Shown in pieces: positions 1 through 8,352 of a DNA stretch of 64,000 nucleotides. Each line of letters begins with the position of its first letter. Within the stretch, counting starts at the first letter, position 1. The DNA comes from Terriglobia bacterium. GTDB lineage: Bacteria; Acidobacteriota; Terriglobia; Terriglobales; Acidobacteriaceae. The notes under the pieces are model-generated. The model worked only from the letters and a program-made list of their open reading frames with translations. It had not been told where the DNA came from and searched no databases. The position numbers and the translations under genes were made by a program. The DNA is taken from contig JAIQFZ010000007.1 in NCBI GenBank assembly GCA_020073015.1, positions 1-64,000 of the forward strand. Direction: 5' to 3'.

Positions 1-78
1 GTCCCACGGGTGGGCGAGTGCGTGGCTCACCGCTATGGCGGGCCGCTATTCATCCGAGATAAGAACCGGATGCGCTAA
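1..78 (+). CDS. possible C-terminal tail of a gene entering from the left
   Basis: Frame 1 is open from the window edge to a TAA at 76-78 and would encode a 25-residue basic tail ending KNRMR. Too little is present to name a family, and chance alone could give an open frame this long. The following 270 bases carry no convincing gene. Confidence 0.25.
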   Translation, partial: VPRVGECVAHRYGGPLFIRDKNRMR

Positions 79-314
79 TCAGCGCCCGTCCGGGTCTGTG
101 CGGGGGGCAGCCAGCAATGGCTGTCCCTACCGCGATCAATAGCTACCCTCAGATGAGGCGTGAGCTTTCGGCAGGACTGCATGACTTACCTGGAGGGTCA
201 CCAGGCCTACGAAGGGGTACTTTGCACTCCGCGAACGATGTAGTCAGGCCGGGGCGTGTCGGGACACCGCTGTCAAGAGCGCGTCTGTCAGACTGCACCT
301 GGGAAGGCCGAACC

Positions 315-343
315 TTGACAGATGTGCGTTCGCTGGGTATTAA
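315..343 (+). promoter_or_regulatory. sigma70-type promoter, likely leaderless
   Basis: TTGACA at 315-320, a 17-base spacer, and TATTAA at 338-343. The expected transcription start (about 350) falls on or just before the ATG at 351, and there is no Shine-Dalgarno sequence, so the mRNA of the next gene is probably leaderless. Confidence 0.6.
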
Positions 344-350
344 AGACTTT

Positions 351-764
351 ATGAGTTGGGCATGTCCGCGCTGTGATCGGACCTTTCGTCAGGTCAATCA
401 ACGTCACGCGTGCGGGGTCGGCAGCGCTGCTACCTTGCTTAAAAACAGGCCACCGGCACTTGCCGATCTCTACCGGAGACTCGAGACCACCGTAAGGGGC
501 TTTGGCGACGTGGAGGTAGTCACACGTAACCGGTACGCGCTGTTCCGGACGACACGCATCTTTGCGGACCTGACGGTCATGCGGGATGCGCTGCGCGTGG
601 TGATTCACCTCGGTCGCAAGGCCGGCGCACCGTACTTCATCAAAATCGGGCGAAGCGGCAACCGCGTCTCACACGTCGTCCTTGTCCGAACCGCCAAGGA
701 CCTACGCACGATCATTCCGTTCTTGCGTGAAGCGTTCGACCTCGCCGTGAGTGAAGAGTCATAA
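351..764 (+). CDS. DUF5655 domain protein with N-terminal zinc-finger-like motif
   Basis: A 137-residue protein. The N terminus has WACPRCDRTF followed by NQRHACG, giving a Cys-x2-Cys...His-x-Cys zinc-ribbon-like cluster (residues about 4-22). The remainder, with the RNRYALFRTTRIFADL and YFIKIGRSGN segments, resembles the DUF5655 family, whose biochemical role is unknown. The frame is open upstream to 117, but the ATG at 351 is preferred: the Zn motif begins there and a good promoter lies immediately before it. A GTG at 324 is an alternative. The next gene is 780 bases away and convergent, so this is a single-gene unit. Confidence 0.7.
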   Translation: MSWACPRCDRTFRQVNQRHACGVGSAATLLKNRPPALADLYRRLETTVRGFGDVEVVTRNRYALFRTTRIFADLTVMRDALRVVIHLGRKAGAPYFIKIGRSGNRVSHVVLVRTAKDLRTIIPFLREAFDLAVSEES

Positions 765-845
765 AACCTACTCCTCTGTTCACACGTGCACCGCAGCGGT
801 CGGTTCTCAGCAGACACCTCGGAGCGTTAACTGTTGTAAACAGGC

Positions 846-974
846 GTGGCTGTTGAAATAGGAACCAAAGCAGTAATTTCAGCGAATTCGAGCGTCTACG
901 GCGAACGAACATTCAATAACTTACGAACAAATTTCGTTGTTGAAATTCCCTGGAAAGAGTTTTTCAACAGCCAC
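846..974. mobile_element. MITE-like element with 13-bp terminal inverted repeats
   Basis: GTGGCTGTTGAAA at 846-858 is exactly inverted at 962-974 (TTTCAACAGCCAC). The element is 129 bp and is flanked on both sides by AGGC (842-845 and 975-978), which fits a 4-bp target duplication. Tips containing TGTTGAAAA are typical of several transposase-mobilised elements. No transposase is encoded, so it would be a non-autonomous or internally deleted copy. Confidence 0.55.
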
Positions 975-1040
975 AGGCGTTTGCCCTCACAACCAGACGG
1001 GTGGCCCAGATCTCTGGCACACGCAAGTCAGAACCGGGGG

Positions 1041-1073
1041 GTGGCCCACGTCTCGCGTTTTCGAGACGTTGGA
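1041..1073. repeat. palindromic repeat, family C (TCGCG-TTTTCGA core)
   Basis: Imperfect hairpin CCCACGTCTCG / CGAGACGTTGG around a short loop. A diverged copy with the same core is present at 49485-49520, so this is a dispersed family and not a local terminator. Confidence 0.5.
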
Positions 1074-1276
1074 TGTGTCCGCAGTAGAACACCTTGACAA
1101 TAAAGTCCGCCGCATTGTGACGCACGTCCTTGACGTTCCTGCAGCCCAGAGATAACATATCGACAATCTCTATAGCTCAAGCGCGGTTTGAAAACTGCAC
1201 CCTCGACCCGAAGCTCAGGCGTCGTTCGAGGGAAAAGGGGCCAAATAGGGCCCCTCGCCCACGAATTCCGCGCATT

Positions 1277-1416
1277 AAGCTCTTTGAAATCTAGATTTTG
1301 CCAGCGATCGCAAAGGTTAACTGATTGATTCTAAAGGATCGCCAATCCTGGCGTGCCAGGTAAGTCCTTTGTTGTCTAGATTTTGCCTGTAACTTCTTTG
1401 CGCTCTAGATTTTGGA
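1277..1416. repeat. three 26-bp direct repeats (AAGTCTTTG-n3-TCTAGATTTTG)
   Basis: Copies lie at 1277-1302, 1362-1387 and 1391-1416. Each has a conserved left half ending CTTTG, three variable bases, and an invariant TCTAGATTTTG. The spacings are 85 and 29 bases. The interval between copies 1 and 2 contains a partial motif in the opposite sense (GATTCTAAAGGA near 1327). No flanking gene uses it obviously. Confidence 0.6.
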
Positions 1417-1542
1417 GTGTTTTGACCCCCTAACTCCATGATTCCAAAAGACCGGAGGGGGGTACCCACTATACTAACTAGTCAAGATACCAACTAGTAA
1501 ATAGACGCAAGAACCAGGGACCGCCGCAGAGTTAGTTTGGAC

Positions 1543-2262
1543 TTAGTACCGCAGATACCCGATCCCCACGCGCATGTGGTGCAGCAGGCTGTCAGGCATA
1601 GTCATCGCGATCGTTAGCCCCAAAACGGCATGCACGATTCCGATCGGGTAGATGGAACGATACCGCCGGAACATCTCGCAGCAGAACAACCCGCCCACCA
1701 AGGTGAAAGTCGTGAGGATGGGACTCGGTAAGTGGGCCGCCGCAAACAACGTGGCGGTGGTCCAAACCGCCGTCGAACTTCCAAACAGTTCCTCGCAGCG
1801 TGTAAAGAAGAACGATTGCAGCATGAATTCCTGGACCAGCGCCCATACCATGTACTGCCACGCTAAGTGCAGGCTGGGCCACGTGGGGTTCGCTGGAATC
1901 TGGCCTCCTGCCCCTCGCACGGCAAACACCAGAACCACAGCGGTTGCAAAGCTCGCCGCCAGAATCAGGCCCGCTCCGAAGCCGGTTGGCAGTCCCAGGC
2001 CCAGTCGCTGAATCGACGGCCGGTCCACTGCAGCAAATACGAGAACGGTAACGGCAGTCACGAAGACCCACTTGTTCTGCCATGCCAGCCCCGACGACCA
2101 TAACGCACGTTCCATGAATCCATACGCAATAATCAACTGGAACCATGCGAAGGGGCGACGATACGCCTCCGGAACCTCCCAAGCGCGGAACCAGATACCC
2201 ACCCTGGGCATCGGCATGCTCGGAGCTGCCCCACCCTCAAAAGTTTTCGACTGAACCGCCAT
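1543..2262 (-). CDS. CPBP-like multi-pass membrane protein, degenerate active site
   Basis: A 239-residue protein with about six to seven hydrophobic segments and the layout of the CPBP (Abi/Rce1-like) intramembrane glutamic protease family. Motif 1 reads VQEFMLQ where active members have EExxxR, so the first Glu and the Arg are both replaced by Gln. Motif 2 (AAAHLPSP) and motif 3 (IVHAVLG) keep their His residues. It may therefore be a non-proteolytic member. The frame is open upstream to 2388, but that part overlaps ndh on the other strand; the ATG at 2262 leaves a 28-base divergent intergenic gap. Confidence 0.65.
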   Translation of the reverse strand: MAVQSKTFEGGAAPSMPMPRVGIWFRAWEVPEAYRRPFAWFQLIIAYGFMERALWSSGLAWQNKWVFVTAVTVLVFAAVDRPSIQRLGLGLPTGFGAGLILAASFATAVVLVFAVRGAGGQIPANPTWPSLHLAWQYMVWALVQEFMLQSFFFTRCEELFGSSTAVWTTATLFAAAHLPSPILTTFTLVGGLFCCEMFRRYRSIYPIGIVHAVLGLTIAMTMPDSLLHHMRVGIGYLRY

Positions 2263-2290
2263 GGCTTGAATCTCTATATAGAGGGGAGAA

Positions 2291-3613
2291 ATGGACGCCC
2301 AACAGAAGCAGAGAGTGGTGATTGTGGGGGCCGGCTTCGGAGGCTTGACGGCAGCGCGCCGCATCGCCCGGCTGCCCGTCCAAGTCACGGTCGTCGACCG
2401 GAAAAACCATCACACCTTCCAACCTCTGCTCTACCAGGTAGCCACCGCCGGCCTATCGCCGGGCGAAATCGCCGCTCCCATCCGCTGGATATTAAGAACC
2501 TCTTCCAATGTTGAAGTGTTGCTTGAAGAAGTGCTCGATTTCAACCTGGAGCAAAAAAAGGTCATCACGAAGGACCAGACCCTGGACTACGACTATCTCA
2601 TACTCGCCTCCGGCGCGACTCACGCTTACTTCGGTCACCCGGAGTGGGAGCCCCTCGCCCCTGGCCTGAAGACCATCGAAGACGCCCTCGAGATCCGCCG
2701 CCGCGTCCTGCTGGCTTTCGAACTGGCGGAGCGGCGTGCCGCCAGTGGGCAGGGAGAGATGCCGCTCAACTTCGTGGTCATCGGAGGTGGCCCCACCGGC
2801 GTTGAACTGGCAGGGACGCTGGCGGAAATCGCCCGCCACGCCCTGAAACACGAGTTCCGAGCCATCCGGCCCGAACAAACTCGCATCCTGCTCATCGAGG
2901 GCAGCCATAGGGTATTAGGCACCTATTCCGAAGAACTGTCCCAGAAGGCCAAAGAGCAGTTGGAACGCCTCGGGGTCGAAGTGCGGACGTCCAACCTGGT
3001 GACTCGCATTGAGCCGGGCGCGGTCGTCATTGGCGAGGAGAGGATCCCAGCCCAAGTAGTCCTGTGGGCCGCAGGCGTCGCAGCCTCGCCCTTGGGCCGC
3101 CGGTTAGGCGTTCCCATCGACCGTGCCGGGCGCGTGCTCGTCCAACCCGACCTGAGTATCCCCGGCCATCAGGAGGTCTTCGTCATTGGGGACCTGGCGG
3201 CTCTGGCGGACGAGAGCGGCAAGATGCTCCCGGGCGTGGCTCCCGTGGCCATCCAGCAAGGCGAGTATGTGGCCAAGACGATCGCCCGCGACCTGGAACA
3301 TCAGCCCCGACGCAGTTTCCATTACCACGACAAGGGCAGCTTGGCCACGATCGGCCGCGCCGCCGGCGTCGCCCAGTTCGGCAATCTCAAGCTTTCCGGT
3401 TACTTTGCCTGGCTGGCATGGCTGTTCATCCACATTTTTTTTCTGATCGGTTTTCGTAATCGCCTGCTCGTCATGATCCAATGGGCGTGGTCGTATCTCA
3501 CCTACGAGCGGGGCGCGCGCCTCATCACCGGGAGCAACCAATTGCCAGGATGGACTGAGCCGCCGGAGAAAGCCGCCGAGACAGACATTCCCGCGGGCCA
3601 GTCACGGGGATGA
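2291..3613 (+). CDS. ndh: type II NADH dehydrogenase (NDH-2)
   Basis: A 440-residue FAD- and NADH-binding flavoprotein that passes electrons from NADH to quinone at the inner face of the membrane without pumping protons. Residues 9-17 hold the FAD-binding GAGFGG motif. A second Rossmann motif (GGGPTG, about 165-170) binds NADH, and the VFVIGDLA segment is the C-terminal FAD contact. The C terminus (about 375-415) is aromatic and hydrophobic with a basic tail, as expected for the amphipathic membrane anchor of NDH-2. The ATG has GAGGGG (2281-2286) eight bases upstream. Its stop overlaps the next start as ATGA. Confidence 0.92.
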   Translation: MDAQQKQRVVIVGAGFGGLTAARRIARLPVQVTVVDRKNHHTFQPLLYQVATAGLSPGEIAAPIRWILRTSSNVEVLLEEVLDFNLEQKKVITKDQTLDYDYLILASGATHAYFGHPEWEPLAPGLKTIEDALEIRRRVLLAFELAERRAASGQGEMPLNFVVIGGGPTGVELAGTLAEIARHALKHEFRAIRPEQTRILLIEGSHRVLGTYSEELSQKAKEQLERLGVEVRTSNLVTRIEPGAVVIGEERIPAQVVLWAAGVAASPLGRRLGVPIDRAGRVLVQPDLSIPGHQEVFVIGDLAALADESGKMLPGVAPVAIQQGEYVAKTIARDLEHQPRRSFHYHDKGSLATIGRAAGVAQFGNLKLSGYFAWLAWLFIHIFFLIGFRNRLLVMIQWAWSYLTYERGARLITGSNQLPGWTEPPEKAAETDIPAGQSRG

Positions 3614-5250
3614 TCACCCGTCCTCCCTGCCGATATAATCAGAATGTCTTGAAACGCGCGGTTGTCCTCATCCTTACTGTGCCCTTGCTCCTTGTGGCAT
3701 ACCTTTATGCCCAAGGGAGACCCGCCTCTGGCCGGACGCTGGTCGTTGTTCCCTTCGAAAACACTTCTCCCACACCCGGCTTGGAATGGCTGAGCGAGGC
3801 CTTTCCCGAGGCTTTCCACCAGCAGCTCAATTCTCCCGTTGTGTATGTGGCCAGCCGCGACGAGCGGCTGCGCGCTTACGATCGCCAGGGCATCCCGGCA
3901 AATCTGCATCCTTCGCGCGCAACGCTCTACCGTCTGGCCGAGCAGATGGATGTCGACTACGCGGTGCTGGGGTCGTACAGCTATGACGGCGTGCATCTAA
4001 CTGCCACCGCCCAGTTACTCGATATGCGCGCTCAGAAGCTGCTGCCGGCAGCGACCGAAACCGGACCGCTCACCGATCTCGGCAACCTGCAATCCGCGCT
4101 TGCCTGGGATCTGCTTCGCTTGATCCGCACCGATTTCTCCCTGCCCAAAGAGAAATACGTGGCCAGCGTTTCTCCCGAACGCTTAGACGCCCTTGAGAAC
4201 TACATCCGCGGCATGCTCGCCGTCAGTGGGGAAGAAAAAGTGCAGTACTACAAAGAGGCCGTCCGGCTCAACCCCGCATATCCCGAAGCATGGCTCGAGT
4301 TAGGCAAGACCTACTTCGCCCAGCACACCTACGAACCCGCGATCAGTGCCCTCAGCCAAGTCCCGTCTTCTTCCGCGCTCGCGCGTGAGGCAAATTTCTA
4401 TCTTGGTCTCGCCGCTTTCAGTCATGGAGACTTCGCCAGAGCCGAAAACGCGTTTCAATTCGTTGCCACTCGCTTGCCGCTGGCCGAGGTCTACAACAAC
4501 CTCGGAGTCGTCGCGGCCCGCCGTGGACGCAAGAACTCCGCCGAGTATTTTGAAAAGGCCATCCGCAACGATCCAAGCGACCCGGAGTACCATTTCAACC
4601 TCGCCATTAGTCTCAGTCTCGCCGGTGACCGCGCCGGCGCTGCCCGCGAATTGCGCACTGCCCTCGATCGTCGTCCGAGCGACCTCGAGGCCAAGGCCCT
4701 GCTCGACTCCCTGACCCCTCCTGCGGCCGGGGTTGTGGCGGCCGCATCCATCGCCAAGGCGCCGGCGCAACGCATGAAACACAACTACGACGAAAACACC
4801 TTCCGCCAGATGACCGTGCAGATCCAAAGCTGGGCAGAGCAGCAATTCGCCCGTTCGGATCCCCGTTCCCACGCCCGCTATCACGTCGAGTTGGGCCGCG
4901 AGTTATTGGCCCATGGATTTACCGCCGAAGCAGAGAGCGAGTTCAACCACGCGGCCATGGTCGATTCCGCCAGCACCGCGCCCCTCACCGGCCTCGCCGA
5001 GGTTTCTGTTGCCCGCGGTGACGCCCGCGAAGCCCGAACTCGGGCGGAGGCCTCCTTGCGCCTGCGCGAGTCTGCCGATGCATACGTTGTTCTCGCCGGG
5101 CTCGATTTGAGCGAGAATAGAGGTGAAGCCGCCGCCCAGAATGTGAATCGGGCCGTACAACTGGAACCCGGCAACCTCGCGGCCCAGAACCTGAAGCGCG
5201 CCGTAGCAGCCAAGCTCGCGGAGAAAGCGCAGCCACTGCCGCAACCATGA
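3610..5250 (+). CDS. TPR repeat protein, exported or membrane-anchored
   Basis: A 546-residue protein. Residues about 15-35 form a signal peptide or signal anchor. Residues 40-170 (starting LVVVPFENTS) resemble the nucleotide-binding-like fold seen in CsgG/FlgO-type and adenylate-cyclase-associated TPR proteins, and the rest is at least seven TPR-like helical pairs. It probably acts as a periplasmic scaffold. The ATG overlaps the ndh stop (ATGA). A TTG at 3649 is an alternative start, because a TATAAT lies at 3634-3639 and the signal peptide starts right there. The stop overlaps the nfeD-like start (ATGA), so the three genes are translationally coupled. Confidence 0.75.
   Translation: MITRPPCRYNQNVLKRAVVLILTVPLLLVAYLYAQGRPASGRTLVVVPFENTSPTPGLEWLSEAFPEAFHQQLNSPVVYVASRDERLRAYDRQGIPANLHPSRATLYRLAEQMDVDYAVLGSYSYDGVHLTATAQLLDMRAQKLLPAATETGPLTDLGNLQSALAWDLLRLIRTDFSLPKEKYVASVSPERLDALENYIRGMLAVSGEEKVQYYKEAVRLNPAYPEAWLELGKTYFAQHTYEPAISALSQVPSSSALAREANFYLGLAAFSHGDFARAENAFQFVATRLPLAEVYNNLGVVAARRGRKNSAEYFEKAIRNDPSDPEYHFNLAISLSLAGDRAGAARELRTALDRRPSDLEAKALLDSLTPPAAGVVAAASIAKAPAQRMKHNYDENTFRQMTVQIQSWAEQQFARSDPRSHARYHVELGRELLAHGFTAEAESEFNHAAMVDSASTAPLTGLAEVSVARGDAREARTRAEASLRLRESADAYVVLAGLDLSENRGEAAAQNVNRAVQLEPGNLAAQNLKRAVAAKLAEKAQPLPQP
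3634..3639 (+). promoter_or_regulatory. possible internal -10 element
   Basis: TATAAT directly upstream of the possible TTG start at 3649. No convincing -35 hexamer was found, so a separate promoter for the TPR gene is only possible. Confidence 0.35.
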
Positions 5251-6557
5251 AAACGTCAAGATGCTTCGCCTCGCTCCTTCGCTGCTCCGTCTTCTTCTTT
5301 CTCCTCGTCGCCTGCTGCTCCGCCGACGTTCTGAAGGTTGTGGTCAACGACGCTATCCAGCCGGTGACCGCCGAGTATATTGCCCGCGCCCTGGACGTCG
5401 CTGCCGCTAACCACGACCAGGCGGTCCTGATCGAGATGAACACCCCCGGCGGACTCGTGGATTCGACGCGAGAGATCATCGAAAAAATCGTGGCTTCTCC
5501 CGTCCCCGTCATCATCTACGTGACGCCCAGTGGGAGCCGCGCCGCCTCGGCTGGCTTCTTCATCCTCGAATCCGCCGACGTCGCCGCCATGGCGCCCGGC
5601 ACCAACACTGGCGCGGCGCATCCCGTCATCCTGGGCGGCCCCAAGATGGACGATGTCATGAAGCAGAAAATGGAGAACGATGCCGCCGCGTTGATGCGCT
5701 CCGTCGTCGCCAAGCGCGGACGCAACGTCGAAGTCGCCGAGAGCACCGTGCGCGAATCCAAGTCCTTCACCGACCAGGAGGCGCTCGACAAAAAACTGAT
5801 TGAGTACGTCGCTCCCAGCGAGCAAGACCTCTTCCATCAACTGAGCGGGAAAAGTTTCAAGCGTTTCGACGGCACCACCGTCACGCTCAACCTCACGGAC
5901 CAGCCCGTGCGCGACTACCGCATGACGCTCAAGCAGCGCATCCTTACGTACATCATGGACCCGAACGTGGCGTTCATCCTGCTGGCCATTGGAGCCCTCG
6001 CCCTGTACGCGGAATTCAACCATCCAGGAGCTGTCATTCCCGGTACGGTCGGCGTGGTGTTCATCCTGTTGGCCGCCTTTGCATTGAATTTGCTGCCGGT
6101 CCGTTTCGCGGCAGTCGTTATGATCGCGGGCGCATTTGTGCTCTTTGCGCTCGAGGCCAAGTTCATCACTCATGGGGTCCTGACCATCGGCGGAATCTCG
6201 CTGCTGGTCATCGGCGGCCTGCTCCTGGTTGATGCTCCCATCCCCGAAATGCGCGTCCGCCTGGTGACCGCGCTCGCGGTAAGCATCCCGCTCGGCATCA
6301 TCACCGCTTTTCTGATGAGTATTGCGGTGCGCGCCCGCCGCAACAAGATCGTCACCGGTGAGCAAGGGCTAGTCGGAGAGATCGGCATAACCCAATCCGC
6401 CCTGTCACCGTCTGGAAAGATCTTCGTTCACGGAGAACTTTGGGACGCCGTCTCTTCCGTTGAAATCCCGGCCGGAGAGCGCGTCGTCGTTCGCCGGGTC
6501 GATGGACTCATTCTCCGCGTCGATCCGGTCCCCGTGGTCAGGCCCGTGATGGCGTGA
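5247..6557 (+). CDS. NfeD family membrane-bound serine protease (ClpP class)
   Basis: A 436-residue protein: signal peptide (1-26), a ClpP/SppA-like serine protease domain (about 30-210), four to five membrane segments (about 235-360), and a C-terminal OB-fold NfeD domain (about 370-436). The motif SRAASAGF contains the candidate nucleophile Ser101; a Lys in the MKQKMENDAAA segment is the likely general base of the Ser-Lys dyad. Family members cleave the C terminus of stomatin-like partners, and a slipin gene follows at 6799. The gene overlaps the upstream TPR gene by four bases. Confidence 0.88.
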   Translation: MKTSRCFASLLRCSVFFFLLVACCSADVLKVVVNDAIQPVTAEYIARALDVAAANHDQAVLIEMNTPGGLVDSTREIIEKIVASPVPVIIYVTPSGSRAASAGFFILESADVAAMAPGTNTGAAHPVILGGPKMDDVMKQKMENDAAALMRSVVAKRGRNVEVAESTVRESKSFTDQEALDKKLIEYVAPSEQDLFHQLSGKSFKRFDGTTVTLNLTDQPVRDYRMTLKQRILTYIMDPNVAFILLAIGALALYAEFNHPGAVIPGTVGVVFILLAAFALNLLPVRFAAVVMIAGAFVLFALEAKFITHGVLTIGGISLLVIGGLLLVDAPIPEMRVRLVTALAVSIPLGIITAFLMSIAVRARRNKIVTGEQGLVGEIGITQSALSPSGKIFVHGELWDAVSSVEIPAGERVVVRRVDGLILRVDPVPVVRPVMA

Positions 6558-6579
6558 ACAGAACGGTAGCGCCGGCACC

Positions 6580-6660
6580 TTGCCGGCTGTCCCGAAGCCT
6601 GCCCTGAGCTTGTCGAAGGGGCGCCCCGCCTTCGGCGCGGCGGGCGAAGTCAAAGGAGAC
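6580..6660. repeat. dispersed repeat with CCTGAGCTTGTCGAAGG core
   Basis: Between the NfeD-like and slipin genes lies CCTGAGCTTGTCGAAGG, followed by a GC-rich imperfect palindrome (GCCCCGCC...GGCGGGC). This core is a common intergenic REP-like sequence in many GC-rich bacteria. It could act as a stem-loop separating the two transcription units. Confidence 0.5.
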
Positions 6661-6752
6661 TCGGTAAACGTCTCGACCCGCTTCCCAACCGGCCGAATCA
6701 CCTTTGCTAACTCTCCTTGCTCGTCCTCACATCGCTCGGCTCCCACTTGCGC

Positions 6753-6758
6753 TACAAT
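6753..6758 (+). promoter_or_regulatory. candidate -10 element before slipin
   Basis: TACAAT, 40 bases before the slipin ATG. No good -35 at 17 bases. It suggests the slipin-SPOR pair has its own promoter. Confidence 0.35.
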
Positions 6759-6798
6759 CCGCTCAGACCCTTAAACAGAAGTCTCCTGGAGGCTCACA

Positions 6799-7590
6799 AT
6801 GGAACTCGGGTTCCCCGTAGTCACTGTTGCCATCGTCATCGTCATCATCTACCTCCTGAGTTCCATCAAGGTCCTTAAGGAATATGAGCGCGGCGTGATC
6901 TTCCGCCTCGGTCGGCTGCTCGGAACCTCGAAAGGCCCGGGCATCATCCTGGTGTTCGCCCCGGTGGACCGCATGGTGCGCATCTCCCTCCGCCAGGAAG
7001 CCCTCGAAGTCCCGCCCCAGGACATCATCACCCGCGATAACGTCACCCTGAAGGTCAACGCGGTCATCTTCCTGCGGGTCATCGATCCGAACAAAGCGGT
7101 GGTCGAAGTCTCCAACTACGTTTACCAGACCTCGCAGTTCGCCCAGACCACGTTGCGCTCCGTTCTCGGCGAAGTCGAACTCGATGAACTCCTCGCTCAT
7201 CGCGAGAAGATCAACCTCCGCTTGCAAAGCATCCTCGACACGCACACCGCGCCCTGGGGTGTAAAAGTCGCCAACGTGGAAGTGAAACAGGTGGATATGC
7301 CCGAGTCCATGCTGCGGGCGATGGCCAAGCAAGCCGAGGCCGAGCGCGAAAAGCGCTCCAAGATCATCCACGCCGAAGGCGAGTTCTCAGCCGCCCAGCG
7401 TCTAGTCGATGCCGCACACCTCTTGTCCACGGAACCCGTCAGCGTGCAGTTGCGCTATCTGCAAACCCTCACCGAGATCGGGGTCGAGAAGAACACCACC
7501 GTCGTCTTCCCCGTACCGGTTGATTTCTACTCCGGAATTCAGAAGTTGCTGGCTGGCCCGCCCGCGCCCGCCAAGCCGGCAGGGAGCTAA
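6799..7590 (+). CDS. slipin (stomatin/Band7 SPFH protein)
   Basis: A 263-residue integral membrane scaffold. One N-terminal hydrophobic helix (about 5-22) is followed by an SPFH/Band7 domain (about 25-190) with the typical [10 protein letters not shown] opening and [13 protein letters not shown] motif, and a coiled coil rich in Ala and Glu ([19 protein letters not shown], about 175-195). Slipins form membrane microdomain oligomers and are genetic partners of NfeD proteases; the NfeD-like gene is immediately upstream. The ribosome binding site is TGGAGG before the ATG. Confidence 0.92.
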   Translation: MELGFPVVTVAIVIVIIYLLSSIKVLKEYERGVIFRLGRLLGTSKGPGIILVFAPVDRMVRISLRQEALEVPPQDIITRDNVTLKVNAVIFLRVIDPNKAVVEVSNYVYQTSQFAQTTLRSVLGEVELDELLAHREKINLRLQSILDTHTAPWGVKVANVEVKQVDMPESMLRAMAKQAEAEREKRSKIIHAEGEFSAAQRLVDAAHLLSTEPVSVQLRYLQTLTEIGVEKNTTVVFPVPVDFYSGIQKLLAGPPAPAKPAGS

Positions 7591-7608
7591 AACGCAGCAT
7601 TACTTCCT

Positions 7609-8208
7609 ATGCCTACTGTGGAACAGGACACGGAAATCACTCTCGGCACCGGCCGCATGCTGGCTTTGTTCTTTGGCCTCGTACTGATTTGTGCCGTCTT
7701 CTTCGCGGTCGGTTTCTCTCTCGGGAAGAAGGCCTCTACCGTCGGCTCTGCTGCCATAACGGCACCTTCCAATGAGACTCCTGCAACGATTGTCCGCCCC
7801 TCGGCGGCCAAGAACACGCAACCCGTACCCTCCGCGGGAGACCTCAGCTTCTACAAAACCGTAGGTGAGAAATCCGCCGACACAGGACTTGCCGCTCCTC
7901 CGGACTCCCAGCCACAAACAGCTGCCAGGTCCTCTGCCGAACCGCCGAAAGCCGATACCGGCGCCGCCCCACCCACACCGGCGAGTGGCAGCTACTACGT
8001 TCAGGTTGCCGCCGTAAGCCGCCAGGAAGATGCCGACGCCCTGGTCGAAGCCCTGAAGAAGAAGCAGTACCCCGCCTTCTCTGCCAACAACAGTCCGGCC
8101 GACAAGTTTTATCACGTGCAGGTCGGCCCGTATGCCGACCTCAAAGAAGCGGAGGCCATGCGAGCCCGCCTGATCAGCGATGGCTACAACCCGATTGTCA
8201 AGAAATAG
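7609..8208 (+). CDS. SPOR domain membrane protein
   Basis: A 199-residue bitopic protein: a short cytoplasmic N terminus, one membrane helix (about 18-40), a Pro/Ala/Ser-rich linker (45-125), and a SPOR domain (about 128-199) starting YYVQVAAVSRQEDA. SPOR domains bind glycan strands lacking stem peptides, usually at division septa. It lies 18 bases after the slipin stop, so they are probably cotranscribed. The link with the peptidoglycan-recycling genes further on is only thematic. Confidence 0.88.
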   Translation: MPTVEQDTEITLGTGRMLALFFGLVLICAVFFAVGFSLGKKASTVGSAAITAPSNETPATIVRPSAAKNTQPVPSAGDLSFYKTVGEKSADTGLAAPPDSQPQTAARSSAEPPKADTGAAPPTPASGSYYVQVAAVSRQEDADALVEALKKKQYPAFSANNSPADKFYHVQVGPYADLKEAEAMRARLISDGYNPIVKK

Positions 8209-8352
8209 CTGCTAGCTTGAGGCTCTACACCTTGTTGCAGAGTCAGGGGCAGTGTTCTTCCTTTGGCGATGCCGCTTGGGTTTCGGAACTGCGGTCACCT
8301 AGGGCTGGGACATGTGCTAGAAGCCAGCAGCGATCTGTTACTCTTCCTCATC

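Larger units (their letters stand above)
765..1542. other. gene-free, repeat-rich gap
   Basis: No credible coding region. Reading frames at 846-1097 and 937-1155 run across repeat elements and show no domain. The stretch holds a MITE-like element (846-974), a palindromic repeat (1041-1073), a GGGGCC/GGCCCC hairpin (1237-1254), an array of 26-bp repeats (1277-1416) and a duplicated C(T/C)AACTAGT motif around 1472-1500. It looks like an accumulation site for small repeats. Confidence 0.6.

Noticed and set aside
846-1155. Frames of 72-83 residues as small genes
   Set aside because: They run across the MITE-like element and a palindrome, with no ribosome binding site or domain.
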